The notes below the pieces were generated by a model, which saw nothing but the letters and a program-made list of their open reading frames with translations, was not told the origin of the DNA and searched no databases. A DNA stretch of 64,000 bases from Pseudomonas sp. K2I15 (GTDB taxonomy: Bacteria; Pseudomonadota; Gammaproteobacteria; Pseudomonadales; Pseudomonadaceae): NCBI RefSeq assembly GCF_002204795.1, contig NZ_NIXO01000015.1, positions 45,980 to 109,979 of the forward strand, written 5' to 3'. The number at the start of each line of letters is the position of its first letter. Positions within the stretch are counted from its first letter, which is position 1. Positions 54,042 to 62,767 of this stretch are shown piece by piece. The position numbers were made by a program, and so were the translations under genes.

Positions 54042-55562
54042 ATGATCTATGCACAACCTGGCACCCCCGGCGCGATCGTCAGCTTCAAGCCGCGCTATGG
54101 CAATTTCATCGGCGGCGAATTCGTCGCGCCGGTCAACGGCGAATACTTCACCAATACCTCGCCGGTGACCGGTGAAGTGATCGCCGAATTTCCCCGCTCC
54201 AGCGCCGCCGATATCGACAAGGCCCTGGACGCAGCCCACGCGGCGGCGGATGCCTGGGGCAAGACCTCGGCCCAGGACCGTTCCCTGGTGCTGCTGAAAA
54301 TCGCCGACCGTATCGAACAGCACCTTGAAGTGCTGGCGGTCACCGAAAGCTGGGACAACGGCAAGGCCGTACGCGAGACCCTGAACGCCGACGTGCCCCT
54401 GGCGGCTGACCATTTCCGTTACTTCGCCGGTTGCATCCGCGCCCAGGAAGGCGGCGCGGCCGAGATCAATGAACTGACCACCGCTTACCACTTCCACGAA
54501 CCGTTGGGCGTGGTCGGGCAGATCATCCCGTGGAACTTCCCGTTGCTGATGGCCGCCTGGAAACTCGCCCCGGCCCTGGCCGCCGGTAACTGCGTGGTGC
54601 TCAAGCCTGCCGAGCAAACGCCGCTGTCGATCATGATATTTGCCGAGCTGATCGCTGACCTGCTGCCGGCCGGTGTACTCAACATCGTCCAAGGGTTTGG
54701 TCGCGAAGCGGGGGAGGCGCTGGCCACCAGCAAGCGCATCGCCAAGATCGCCTTCACCGGCTCCACGCCAGTGGGCGCGCACATCATGCATTGCGCCGCC
54801 GAGAACATCATTCCGTCCACCGTGGAGCTGGGAGGCAAGTCGCCGAATATCTTCTTTGAAGACATCATGCAGGCCGAGCCCCAGTTCATCGAGAAGGCCG
54901 CCGAAGGTCTGGTGCTGGCGTTCTTCAACCAAGGCGAAGTGTGCACCTGCCCGTCGCGGGCGCTGGTGCAGGAATCGATCTATGAGCCGTTCATGGCCGA
55001 AGTCATGAAGAAGATCGTCAAGATCAAACGCGGCAACCCGCTGGACACCGAAACCATGGTCGGCGCCCAGGCGTCCGAGCAGCAATACGACAAGATTCTC
55101 TCGTACCTGAAAATCGCCCAGGAAGAGGGCGCCGAACTGCTCACCGGCGGCGCGGCCGAGCGTCTGGAGGGCGACCTGTCCACCGGCTATTACATCCAGC
55201 CGACCCTGCTCAAGGGCCATAACAAAATGCGCGTGTTCCAGGAGGAGATCTTCGGGCCGGTGGTGGGTGTGACCACCTTCAAGGACGAAGCCGAAGCCCT
55301 GGCGATTGCCAATGACAGCGAGTTCGGCCTCGGGGCTGGTTTGTGGACCCGCGATATCAACCGCGCCTACCGCATGGGCCGCGCGATCAAGGCCGGGCGT
55401 GTATGGACCAACTGTTATCACCTGTACCCGGCGCATGCCGCGTTTGGCGGGTACAAGAAGTCGGGCGTCGGGCGGGAGAATCACAAGATGATGCTGGATC
55501 ATTATCAGCAGACCAAAAACCTGCTGGTGAGCTACGACATCAATCCATTGGGCTTTTTCTAA
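54042..55562 (+). CDS. NAD-dependent aldehyde dehydrogenase (PedI/ExaC-like)
   Basis: A 506-residue class-3-type aldehyde dehydrogenase. Marks are [20 protein letters not shown], the NAD region [11 protein letters not shown], the general base in [13 protein letters not shown] and the catalytic Cys in [13 protein letters not shown]; there is a second Cys two residues on. It oxidises acetaldehyde (and others) made by the alcohol dehydrogenase after uptake into the cytoplasm. Follows pedH by 123 bp with its own candidate operator. Confidence 0.93.
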   Translation: MIYAQPGTPGAIVSFKPRYGNFIGGEFVAPVNGEYFTNTSPVTGEVIAEFPRSSAADIDKALDAAHAAADAWGKTSAQDRSLVLLKIADRIEQHLEVLAVTESWDNGKAVRETLNADVPLAADHFRYFAGCIRAQEGGAAEINELTTAYHFHEPLGVVGQIIPWNFPLLMAAWKLAPALAAGNCVVLKPAEQTPLSIMIFAELIADLLPAGVLNIVQGFGREAGEALATSKRIAKIAFTGSTPVGAHIMHCAAENIIPSTVELGGKSPNIFFEDIMQAEPQFIEKAAEGLVLAFFNQGEVCTCPSRALVQESIYEPFMAEVMKKIVKIKRGNPLDTETMVGAQASEQQYDKILSYLKIAQEEGAELLTGGAAERLEGDLSTGYYIQPTLLKGHNKMRVFQEEIFGPVVGVTTFKDEAEALAIANDSEFGLGAGLWTRDINRAYRMGRAIKAGRVWTNCYHLYPAHAAFGGYKKSGVGRENHKMMLDHYQQTKNLLVSYDINPLGFF

Positions 55563-55586
55563 CCCCGTGAGGTGGCGGGTGGGGGC

Positions 55587-55600
55587 TACCAATGCCCCCG
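55587..55600 (+). promoter_or_regulatory. Weak half-site or hairpin before pqqA
   Basis: TACCAATG lies about 100 bp before pqqA inside GGGGGC-taccaat-GCCCCC. It can be read as a poor copy of the cluster motif or simply as the loop of a hairpin ending the aldehyde dehydrogenase message. Confidence 0.3.
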
Positions 55601-55691
55601 CCGGCTCCTTCGAAAGTAGCATTCGCTCCCTCGCCACCCCATGCATTAATGACCTTACCGGAATCTCCCGGCACAAGAAGAGGACTACCCC

Positions 55692-55763
55692 ATGTGGACT
55701 AAACCCGCGTTTACCGACCTGCGTATCGGCTTCGAAGTGACCATGTATTTCGCCAGCCGCTGA
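55692..55763 (+). CDS. pqqA: PQQ precursor peptide PqqA
   Basis: A 23-residue peptide beginning [14 protein letters not shown] with the conserved core [10 protein letters not shown]. Glu16 and Tyr20 are the residues cross-linked by PqqE and converted to PQQ. The gene is preceded by AAGAGGA. It is an isolated copy: no pqqB-pqqE follows; instead a stem-loop and an iron-type alcohol dehydrogenase gene. The main pqq operon must lie elsewhere. Confidence 0.93.
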   Translation: MWTKPAFTDLRIGFEVTMYFASR

Positions 55764-55770
55764 TGTGTTT

Positions 55771-55796
55771 CCCGGCCAGCCCCCGTGCTGGCCGGG
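55771..55796 (+). terminator. Stem-loop after pqqA
   Basis: A perfect 10-bp stem CCCGGCCAGC/GCTGGCCGGG with a six-base loop starts 8 bases after the pqqA stop. There is no T-run, so it may stabilise the small mRNA or end it in a factor-dependent way. Confidence 0.7.
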
Positions 55797-55901
55797 TCGG
55801 TGCCGGAAGGGCGCCAGGGCTACCCATTGGTCTGATTGCATTCGGCGCCGGATGGGTTAGTGTGGGGCGCATCTTCCAAAATAATAAAAACAGGCTTTCC
55901 A

Positions 55902-57065
55902 ATGAGCCCGAACCTGAGCCTCCTGCGTAAATTCGTTTCTCCTGAAATCATCTTTGGCGCCGGCTGTCGGCACAACGTCGGCAACTACGCCAAGACCTTT
56001 GGCGCGCGCAAGGTGCTGGTGGTCAGCGACCCCGGCGTGATCGCTGTCGGCTGGGTGGCCGATGTCGAGGCCAGCCTGCGGGCCCAAGGCATCGACTACT
56101 GCCTGTACAGCGCCGTCTCGCCCAACCCTCGCGTCGAAGAAGTAATGCTCGGCGCCGAGGTCTACCGTGAGAACCATTGCGACGTGATCGTCGCCGTCGG
56201 TGGCGGTAGCCCAATGGACTGCGGCAAGGCCATCGGCATCGTGGTCGCCCATGGGCGCAGCATCCTGGAATTTGAAGGCGTCGATACCATCCGCGTGCCC
56301 AGCCCGCCGTTGATCCTGATCCCGACCACCGCTGGCACCTCGGCGGATGTCTCGCAGTTCGTGATCATTTCCAACCAGCAGGAGCGCATGAAGTTTTCCA
56401 TCGTCAGCAAGGCGGTGGTGCCCGACGTGTCGTTGATCGACCCGGAAACCACCGCCAGCATGGACCCGTTCCTCTCGGCCTGTACCGGCATCGACGCGCT
56501 GGTGCACGCCATCGAAGCTTTCGTGTCCACCGGCCACGGCCCGCTGACCGACCCCCACGCCCTGGAAGCCATGCGCCTGATCAACGGCAACCTGGTGCAG
56601 ATGATCGCCAACCCCACCGACATCGCCCTGCGGGAAAAAATCATGCTCGGCAGCATGCAGGCCGGGCTGGCGTTTTCCAACGCTATTCTCGGCGCGGTGC
56701 ATGCCATGTCCCACAGCCTCGGCGGTTTCCTAGACCTGCCTCATGGCCTGTGCAATGCGGTGCTGGTGGAGCATGTGGTGGCGTTCAACTACAACTCGGC
56801 GCCGGAGCGCTTCAAGGTGATTGCCGAGACCTTCGGCATCGATTGCCGGGGCCTCAATCACCGGCAGATTCGTGGCCGGCTGGTGGAGCACTTGATCGCT
56901 TTGAAGCACGCGATCGGCTTCCATGAAACCCTCGGCCTGCATGGGGTACGGGTGGCGGATATTCCGTTTTTGTCGCAGCACGCGATGCACGACCCGTGCA
57001 TCCTCACCAACCCGCGAGAGTCCAGCCAGCGTGACGTCGAGGTCGTCTATGGCGAAGCTCTCTGA
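55902..57065 (+). CDS. ercA: Iron-containing alcohol dehydrogenase-like protein (ErcA-like)
   Basis: A 387-residue group III (iron-type) alcohol dehydrogenase: coenzyme motif VGGGSPMDCGKAIG, TTAGTSADVSQF, and metal ligands expected in DALVHAIEAF, AMSHSLGGFLDLPHGLCNAVL. In PAO1 the homologue ErcA is part of the regulatory network for ethanol oxidation rather than of bulk catabolism, and it is likewise followed by a kinase. The gene overlaps the kinase gene by 17 bp. The start at MSPNLSLLRK is chosen over a 22-codon extension. Confidence 0.88.
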   Translation: MSPNLSLLRKFVSPEIIFGAGCRHNVGNYAKTFGARKVLVVSDPGVIAVGWVADVEASLRAQGIDYCLYSAVSPNPRVEEVMLGAEVYRENHCDVIVAVGGGSPMDCGKAIGIVVAHGRSILEFEGVDTIRVPSPPLILIPTTAGTSADVSQFVIISNQQERMKFSIVSKAVVPDVSLIDPETTASMDPFLSACTGIDALVHAIEAFVSTGHGPLTDPHALEAMRLINGNLVQMIANPTDIALREKIMLGSMQAGLAFSNAILGAVHAMSHSLGGFLDLPHGLCNAVLVEHVVAFNYNSAPERFKVIAETFGIDCRGLNHRQIRGRLVEHLIALKHAIGFHETLGLHGVRVADIPFLSQHAMHDPCILTNPRESSQRDVEVVYGEAL

Positions 57066-58419
57066 CGATCAACAACGGGCGCTCGCGGGGCTGTTGGGGC
57101 TGGGTGATCAGTCGGCGCGCAAGAGCCACTACCCGGAACTGACCGCGCGCCTCGACGAGCTGGAAGCCGAGCGCAACCGCTACATCCGCCTCAACGATGA
57201 GCTGGAGCAGCGCGTTGCCGCGCGCACCGACGAGCTGCTAGAGGCCAACCTCAACCTGCAACAGCAGATCGCCCAGCGCGAGCGGGTCGAACAGGACCTG
57301 CGCGATGCCCGCGACGCCGCCCAGGCAGCTAACCGCAGCAAAGACAAATACCTCGCCGCCGCCAGCCATGACCTGCTGCAACCCCTCAATGCTGCGCGCC
57401 TGCTGATCTCCACCTTGCGCGAGCGCAACTTGCCCAGCGTCGAGCAAGTGCTGGTGGAGCGCACCCACCAGGCCCTGGAAGGCGCCGAGGATTTACTCAC
57501 CGACCTGCTGGACATTTCCCGGCTCGACCAGGCGGCGGTCAAACCGGACATTGCCCTGTACCGCCTCGACGAACTGTTCGCGCCGCTGGTCTCGGAGTTC
57601 CAGTCGGTGGCGGCCGCGGCGGGGCTGAACCTGCGGGCACGCACCGGCCGCTACGCGATCAACACCGACCTGCGCCTGATGACACGCATCCTGCGCAACT
57701 TCCTGAGCAACGCCTGCCGCTACACCAGCGAGGGTTGCATCCTGCTGGGCGCCCGGCGCCGGGGCGACCGGTTGCGCCTGGAAGTGTGGGACACCGGCCG
57801 TGGGATTGCGGCGGACCGACTCGACTCGATCTTCCTGGAATTCAATCAACTGGACGTGGGCCGCGCTGCCGACCGCAAGGGCGTGGGGCTGGGGTTGGCG
57901 ATTGTCGAGCGCATCGCCGAGATCCTCGGGTACCCGGTGGCGGTGCGTTCGTGGCCCGGGCGCGGTTCGATGTTCAGCATCGAAGTGCCCATCAGCGAGG
58001 AGATACCGCTGCCCATCAGCGTGGTGGTCGCGCAACCGAGTAGCGCCAACCCGTTGCCGGGCAGGCGGCTGCTGGTGCTGGACAACGAAGTCAGCATCCT
58101 CGAAAGCATGAGCGCGTTGCTGGAGCAGTGGGGCTGCGAGGTGGTCACCGCCACCGACCAGGCCGGCGCGCTGGCGGCGTTGCAGGGCAAGGCGCCGGAG
58201 CTGATCCTGGCGGACTATCACCTGGACCACGGCGTGGTGGGTTGTGAGGTGGTGCGCGACCTGCGCGAGCATTTTGGCTGCAAGATTCCGGCAGTGATCA
58301 TCACCGCCGACCGCACCGACCAGTGCCGCCGTGCGTTGCGGCGGCTGGACGCGCCGTTGCTGAACAAACCGGTCAAGCCCGGCAAGTTGCGGGCGGTGTT
58401 GAGCCAGTTATTGGCCTAG
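57049..58419 (+). CDS. Hybrid histidine kinase (ErcS-like)
   Basis: A 456-residue cytoplasmic hybrid kinase: N-terminal coiled coil (about 30-95), HisKA with His107 in AAASHDLLQPLNAARL, HATPase (RNFLSNACRYT; WDTGRGIAADRL; GVGLGLAIVER) and receiver with the phospho-Asp in LILADYHLD. No PAS or membrane segment is seen, so the signal must come from a partner; the overlapping ErcA-like protein is the obvious candidate. It shares kinase-core motifs with the kinase at 41488-43482. Confidence 0.9.
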   Translation: MAKLSDDQQRALAGLLGLGDQSARKSHYPELTARLDELEAERNRYIRLNDELEQRVAARTDELLEANLNLQQQIAQRERVEQDLRDARDAAQAANRSKDKYLAAASHDLLQPLNAARLLISTLRERNLPSVEQVLVERTHQALEGAEDLLTDLLDISRLDQAAVKPDIALYRLDELFAPLVSEFQSVAAAAGLNLRARTGRYAINTDLRLMTRILRNFLSNACRYTSEGCILLGARRRGDRLRLEVWDTGRGIAADRLDSIFLEFNQLDVGRAADRKGVGLGLAIVERIAEILGYPVAVRSWPGRGSMFSIEVPISEEIPLPISVVVAQPSSANPLPGRRLLVLDNEVSILESMSALLEQWGCEVVTATDQAGALAALQGKAPELILADYHLDHGVVGCEVVRDLREHFGCKIPAVIITADRTDQCRRALRRLDAPLLNKPVKPGKLRAVLSQLLA

Positions 58420-58498
58420 GGCCTTGATACCCGTCAACACCCACCGTGACGCGTTGCCTCATGCTGTCGGCCAGATTTCAAGGCCGACGGAGAACCCC

Positions 58499-59977
58499 AT
58501 GAGCGCCCCCGCAACACCTGCTGCTTCATTCAAGTTGCCCTTGGGCCTGGTCGTCGGTGTGCTGGTGATGGTCGGCGTGCTGCTGTTGCCGCTGCCGGCC
58601 GATTTGCCGGTGGCCGGGCACCGGATGCTCGCAATCCTCGCGTTTGCGGTGGTGGTGTGGATCACCGAAGCGGTCTCGTATGAGGCCAGCGCGATCATGA
58701 TCACCTCGTTGATCGCGTTTTTGCTCGGCACTGCGCCATCGGTGCAAGACCCGGCGCACCTGATCGGTTCCAGCCTGGCGATCAGCATGGCGTTGACGGG
58801 GTTTTCCAACCCCGCATTGGCGCTGGTGGCGGGCGCGCTGTTTATCGCGGCGGCCATGACCCATACCGGCCTGGACCGGCGCATCGCGTTGGTCACGTTG
58901 ACGCGGGTCGGCACTAGCACCCGGGGCATTCTGGTCGGGGCGATTGCGGTGACCATCCTGCTGAGCCTGGTGGTGCCCAGCGCCACCGCCCGCAGCGCCT
59001 GTGTGGTGCCGATCATGATGGGGGTGATCGCGGCGTTTGGTGTGGACAAACGTTCCAACATCGCGGCCGGGATCATGATCGTCGTGGCCCAGGGCACGAG
59101 CATCTGGAACGTCGGCATCCAGACGGCGGCGGCGCAGAACCTGCTGACGGTTGGCTTTATGGACAAGATGCTGGGGCAGCGGGTGTCGTGGATCGACTGG
59201 TTGATCGCGGGGGCGCCGTGGGCGTTGATCATGTCGGCGGTGTTGTTGTTTCTGGTGTTCAAGCTGCTGCCGCCGGAGAGTGACAGCATTCCCGGGGGCA
59301 AGGAGGCGGTGGCGCAGTCGCTGGCGGACATCGGGCCGATGACCGGGCCGCAGAAACGGTTGCTGACGGTGTCGGTGCTGTTGTTGCTGGCGTGGGCGAC
59401 GGAGGGGCGGTTGCACAGTTTTGATACGACCTCGACCACGTATGCCGGGTTGGTGTTTTTGCTGATGCCGGGGATTGGGGTGATGACCTGGAAGGACGTG
59501 CAGTCGCGGATTCCGTGGGGCACGGTGATTGTGTTTGGTGTGGGTATCAGCCTGGGCACGGCGTTGCTGACCACCCAGGCCGGGCAGTGGCTTGGTTCGC
59601 AGGTGGTGGCGCATACCGGCCTGGATCAGGTGGGGCCGCTTGGGGTGTTTGCGATTCTGGGGGCGTTTTTGATTGTGATTCATTTGGGGTTTGCCAGTGC
59701 CACGGCGTTGACCTCGGCGTTGTTGCCGATTTTGATTGCGGTGTTGCAGACGTTGCCCGGGGAGTTCAGTCGGCTGGGGATGACGATGTTGCTGGGGTTT
59801 GTGATGAGTTACGGGTTTATCCTGCCGATTAATGCGCCGCAGAATATGGTGTGTTTGGGGACCGGGACGTTTACGGCGCGGCAGTTTGCCAAGGTTGGGA
59901 TTTTGGTGACGTTGATTGGGTATGGGTTGATGTTGGTGTTTGCTGCGACCTATTGGAGCTGGCTGGGGTGGATTTGA
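58499..59977 (+). CDS. DASS/SLC13-family anion:sodium symporter
   Basis: A 492-residue membrane protein with about 11-12 hydrophobic segments and family marks LAFAVVVWITEAVSYEASA, SATARSACVVPIMMG and PINAPQNMVCLG. Members carry di- and tricarboxylates or sulfate with sodium. Located after the ercS-like gene with its own likely start (GGAGAACCCC upstream); a link to the PQQ cluster is not shown. Its 3' third is unusually rich in G and T on the coding strand. Confidence 0.88.
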   Translation: MSAPATPAASFKLPLGLVVGVLVMVGVLLLPLPADLPVAGHRMLAILAFAVVVWITEAVSYEASAIMITSLIAFLLGTAPSVQDPAHLIGSSLAISMALTGFSNPALALVAGALFIAAAMTHTGLDRRIALVTLTRVGTSTRGILVGAIAVTILLSLVVPSATARSACVVPIMMGVIAAFGVDKRSNIAAGIMIVVAQGTSIWNVGIQTAAAQNLLTVGFMDKMLGQRVSWIDWLIAGAPWALIMSAVLLFLVFKLLPPESDSIPGGKEAVAQSLADIGPMTGPQKRLLTVSVLLLLAWATEGRLHSFDTTSTTYAGLVFLLMPGIGVMTWKDVQSRIPWGTVIVFGVGISLGTALLTTQAGQWLGSQVVAHTGLDQVGPLGVFAILGAFLIVIHLGFASATALTSALLPILIAVLQTLPGEFSRLGMTMLLGFVMSYGFILPINAPQNMVCLGTGTFTARQFAKVGILVTLIGYGLMLVFAATYWSWLGWI

Positions 59978-60335
59978 CGTTGAGTACATATCCGTTGTTT
60001 GGGTAACGGCTGCTTATGGTTTCGCTCTTACAGCGAGTCACTTTGCAAAAGCGGCAAAGTAACCAAAACGCTCTGCCCCGCCTGTCGGCGCCTCGCTTAG
60101 GCTCGGCGTGCCCTCACTCCGGTACCGCGAAGCGGGCCGCCGCGACGGCCCGTCCCTGGCCCGTCGCGGCTAAACCGGCGTCCTGCCGGTTTACCCGCTC
60201 CTCAATCCCTGCGTTCGGCCTCGGGCTGAATGGGGCAGTCAGATCAAGATCAAAAGCAAGAGCACAGCGGCCTACCGGCCGGCTTGAGTGTTAGAAGCAA
60301 GGGCCAGATCCAGAGCGAAAGCAGAACTGCTTTTA

Positions 60336-60435
60336 TGTGGGAGCGGGCTTGCTCGCGAAAAACCTGAGGGCGCTGCGTTGAATCGGGATGCCAACGTCAT
60401 CGTTAACGACCTTCGCGAGCAAGCCCGCTCCCACA
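60336..60435. repeat. REPIN, first tandem copy
   Basis: Inverted REP arms (TGTGGGAGCGGGCTTGCTCG and its complement) with ATGCCAACGTCATCGTTAAC in the inner part. Confidence 0.93.
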
Positions 60436-60541
60436 TTTGAACCGTGCCCGCTTTAGCTTTTGATTTTGCTTCACCACACTCAAGCCGGCTTGAGTGTTAG
60501 AAGCAAGGGCCAGATCCAGAGCGAAAGCAGAACTGCTTTTA

Positions 60542-60641
60542 TGTGGGAGCGGGCTTGCTCGCGAAAAACCTGAGAACGCCGCGTTCATTCAGGATGCCCG
60601 CGTCATCGTTAACGACCTTCGCGAGCAAGCCCGCTCCCACA
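60542..60641. repeat. REPIN, second tandem copy
   Basis: The same arms as the copy 206 bp upstream, with small inner differences (GAACGCCGCGTTCATTCAGG). Confidence 0.93.
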
Positions 60642-61108
60642 TTTGGACCGTGCCCGCTTTTGCTTTTGCCGTTGCTCTACACCACTCAAGCCGGCCGGTA
60701 GGCCGCTGTGTTCTTGATCTGTTGTTGATCTTGATCTTAGGCGCCCCGTTAAACCACGCTGGCCGAACGCAGGTAGTACTGAGCGGGTAAACCGGCAGGA
60801 CGCCGGTTTAGCCGCGACGGGGCAGGGACGCCCCGTCGCGGCGGCCCGCGTAGTAATACCGGAGCTGAGGGCACACCGAGCCTAAGCGAGGTGCCGAGTG
60901 GTGGGGCAAGAGCGTTTTGCTTACTTTTGCGCTTTTCAAAAGTGAGCCGCTGTAAGAGCGGAACCCATAGCGGCCGTTACCGCAGCAACGGATATACACC
61001 CCACAGCCCAAACCCCCACCCAAGATGGCAAGTTGAACTCCACTCAGGTTTACTACTCCCTGAGTAACCGTTCCACCGGCCCCAAACGCCGGTCACCAAG
61101 GCCACCGA

Positions 61109-62767
61109 ATGGACAAATACACCCCCCACACCTGGCAGCCCCACGAACGTCCGAGCCTGCCCGGTTCACCGTCGACGCCACTGCATTCCACCCGCAAACG
61201 CTGGGCCTACGCCCTGGTCGGCGTACTCGTGGCAATCACCGGCGGCCTCGGCAACTCCCTGGTGATCGCCAACCTGGTGTACCTGCAAGGCGCATTAGGC
61301 GCCACCACCGCCGAAATGGCCTGGCTCCCGGCCGCCTACGTCATGACCAACGTCTCGATGAACCTGCTGCTGGTCAAATTCCGCCAGCAATTCGGCCTGC
61401 GCGCGTTCACCGAAGTGTTCCTGGTGCTCTACGCCCTGGTCACCTTCGGCCACCTGTTCGTCAACGACCTCAGCTCCGCCATCGCCGTACGCGCCGCCCA
61501 TGGCATGGTCGGCGCCGCCCTCAGCTCCCTGGGCCTGTACTACATGATCCAGGCCTTCCCCGCAAAATGGCGGATGAAAGCCCTGGTACTCGGCCTGGGC
61601 ACCGCACAGCTCGCGTTGCCCCTGGCCCGACTCTTCTCCGAAGACCTGCTGCAAATCGCCGAATGGCGCGGCCTGTACCTGTTCGAACTGGGCATGGCGC
61701 TGACCTGCCTGGGCTGTGTGTTCCTGCTCAAGCTGCCACCGGGCGATCGCTTCAAAACCTTCGAAAAACTCGACTTCCTCACCTTCGCCATCCTCGCCAC
61801 CGGCGTCGCCTTGCTCTGCGCCGTGCTGTCCCTGGGCCGGATCGACTGGTGGCTCGAAGCCCCGTGGATCGGCGTCGCGTCAGCCTGCTCACTGGTGCTG
61901 ATCATGGCCGGCCTGGCCATCGAACATAACCGCGCCAACCCGCTGCTGATGACCCGCTGGCTGGGCAGCGGAACGATGATTCGCCTGGCGCTGGCGGTGA
62001 TCCTGATTCGCATGGTGCTCTCGGAGCAGTCCACCGGCGCCGTGGGGTTCATGCAGATGCTGAACATGAGCAACGAGCAGATGCGCACGCTGTATTGGGT
62101 GATGCTGGCAGGGGCGATTGCCGGCCTGGCCATCAGCGCGCTGACCATCAACCCGGCGCACTTGCTGATGCCGCTGATCATCTCCCTGGCCTTCATGGCC
62201 ACAGGCTCGGTGATGGACAGTTTCTCCAGCAACCTCACGCGCCCGCAAAACATGTACATCAGCCAGTTCCTGCTAGGCTTCGGAGGCACCTTTTTCCTCG
62301 GACCGACCATGGTCCTGGGCACGAAAAACGTGCTCACCAACCCCAGGAACCTGGTGAGTTTCTCGGTGCTGTTCGGGATCTGCCAGAACCTCGGCGGCCT
62401 CATCGGCGCGGCCTTGCTCGGCACGTTCCAGATCGTGCGGGAGAAATTCCATTCCAGCATGATCGTCGAACACCTGACCTTGCTCGACCCGCGTGTTGCC
62501 GCGCGGGTGGCCAGCGGCGGCTCGGCTTATGGCGGGGTGATTGCCGACCCCGAGTTGCGTAACCTGATGGGCATTCGCAGCCTGGCCACGGCGGCCACCC
62601 GCGAGGCAAATGTGATGGCCTATAACGATGTGTTCATGCTGATCGCGATCATCGCCATACTCACCATGATCTGGATTTTTATCCGCAGCCTCTGGCTGAT
62701 GAGTACCACTAAAGCTGCCGCCAGTGCAGCGCCTCCCGTTCAACCCAGCGGTGCACTTTCTTCATGA
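61109..62767 (+). CDS. DHA2-family MFS efflux transporter (EmrB-like)
   Basis: A 552-residue membrane protein with about 14 hydrophobic segments. A ~30-residue polar N-terminus precedes the first (WAYALVGVLVAITGGLGNSL). DHA2-like loop marks are AEMAWLPAAYVMTNVSMNLL and KWRMKALVLGLG. It is coupled to the next gene by an ATGA overlap, making an EmrB/EmrA-type export pair. Substrate unknown. The outer-membrane partner is not seen within the window. Confidence 0.88.
   Translation: MDKYTPHTWQPHERPSLPGSPSTPLHSTRKRWAYALVGVLVAITGGLGNSLVIANLVYLQGALGATTAEMAWLPAAYVMTNVSMNLLLVKFRQQFGLRAFTEVFLVLYALVTFGHLFVNDLSSAIAVRAAHGMVGAALSSLGLYYMIQAFPAKWRMKALVLGLGTAQLALPLARLFSEDLLQIAEWRGLYLFELGMALTCLGCVFLLKLPPGDRFKTFEKLDFLTFAILATGVALLCAVLSLGRIDWWLEAPWIGVASACSLVLIMAGLAIEHNRANPLLMTRWLGSGTMIRLALAVILIRMVLSEQSTGAVGFMQMLNMSNEQMRTLYWVMLAGAIAGLAISALTINPAHLLMPLIISLAFMATGSVMDSFSSNLTRPQNMYISQFLLGFGGTFFLGPTMVLGTKNVLTNPRNLVSFSVLFGICQNLGGLIGAALLGTFQIVREKFHSSMIVEHLTLLDPRVAARVASGGSAYGGVIADPELRNLMGIRSLATAATREANVMAYNDVFMLIAIIAILTMIWIFIRSLWLMSTTKAAASAAPPVQPSGALSS

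Larger units (their letters stand above)
60278..60690. repeat. Tandem duplication of a ~206-bp unit
   Basis: Two direct copies (60278-60483 and 60484-about 60690) start with GCCGGCTTGAGTGTTAGAAG and contain one REPIN each. The first ~95 bases are identical; the later part differs at several sites. Confidence 0.9.
60002..60981. repeat. Composite long inverted repeat enclosing two REPIN units
   Basis: About 290-bp arms (60002-60290 and 60683-60981) are imperfect reverse complements of each other. Matching blocks include CGCTCTTACAGCG, CCTCGCTTAGGCTCGG, GCGGGCCGCCGCGACGG, GGCTAAACCGGCGTCCTGCC and CAGCGGCCTACCGGCCGGCT. The ~390-bp interior holds a tandem duplication with a REPIN in each copy. 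No coding frame here is convincing. This type of long repeat is widespread in P. fluorescens-group chromosomes to my knowledge, but I cannot assign a published family name. Confidence 0.9.

Noticed and set aside
55821..55830. TACCCATTGG before the ercA-like gene as a further copy of the PQQ-cluster motif
   Set aside because: Only the TACC half fits; the spacing and the second half do not match, so it was not listed as a site.
53988..55841. A 617-codon minus-strand frame opposite the aldehyde dehydrogenase and pqqA
   Set aside because: It is antisense to a clear enzyme gene and to pqqA; the long frame results from strong codon-position bias.
58459..59989. Long minus-strand frames opposite the DASS transporter gene
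   Set aside because: The products are Arg/His/Gln- or Ser/Thr-rich with no motifs; the plus-strand frame has the proper membrane-protein pattern.
60016..60294. Short open frames inside the long inverted repeat (also 60494-60790 and 60808-61023)
   Set aside because: They translate repeat DNA, have no sensible start signal, and change between the two arms. They are not counted as genes.
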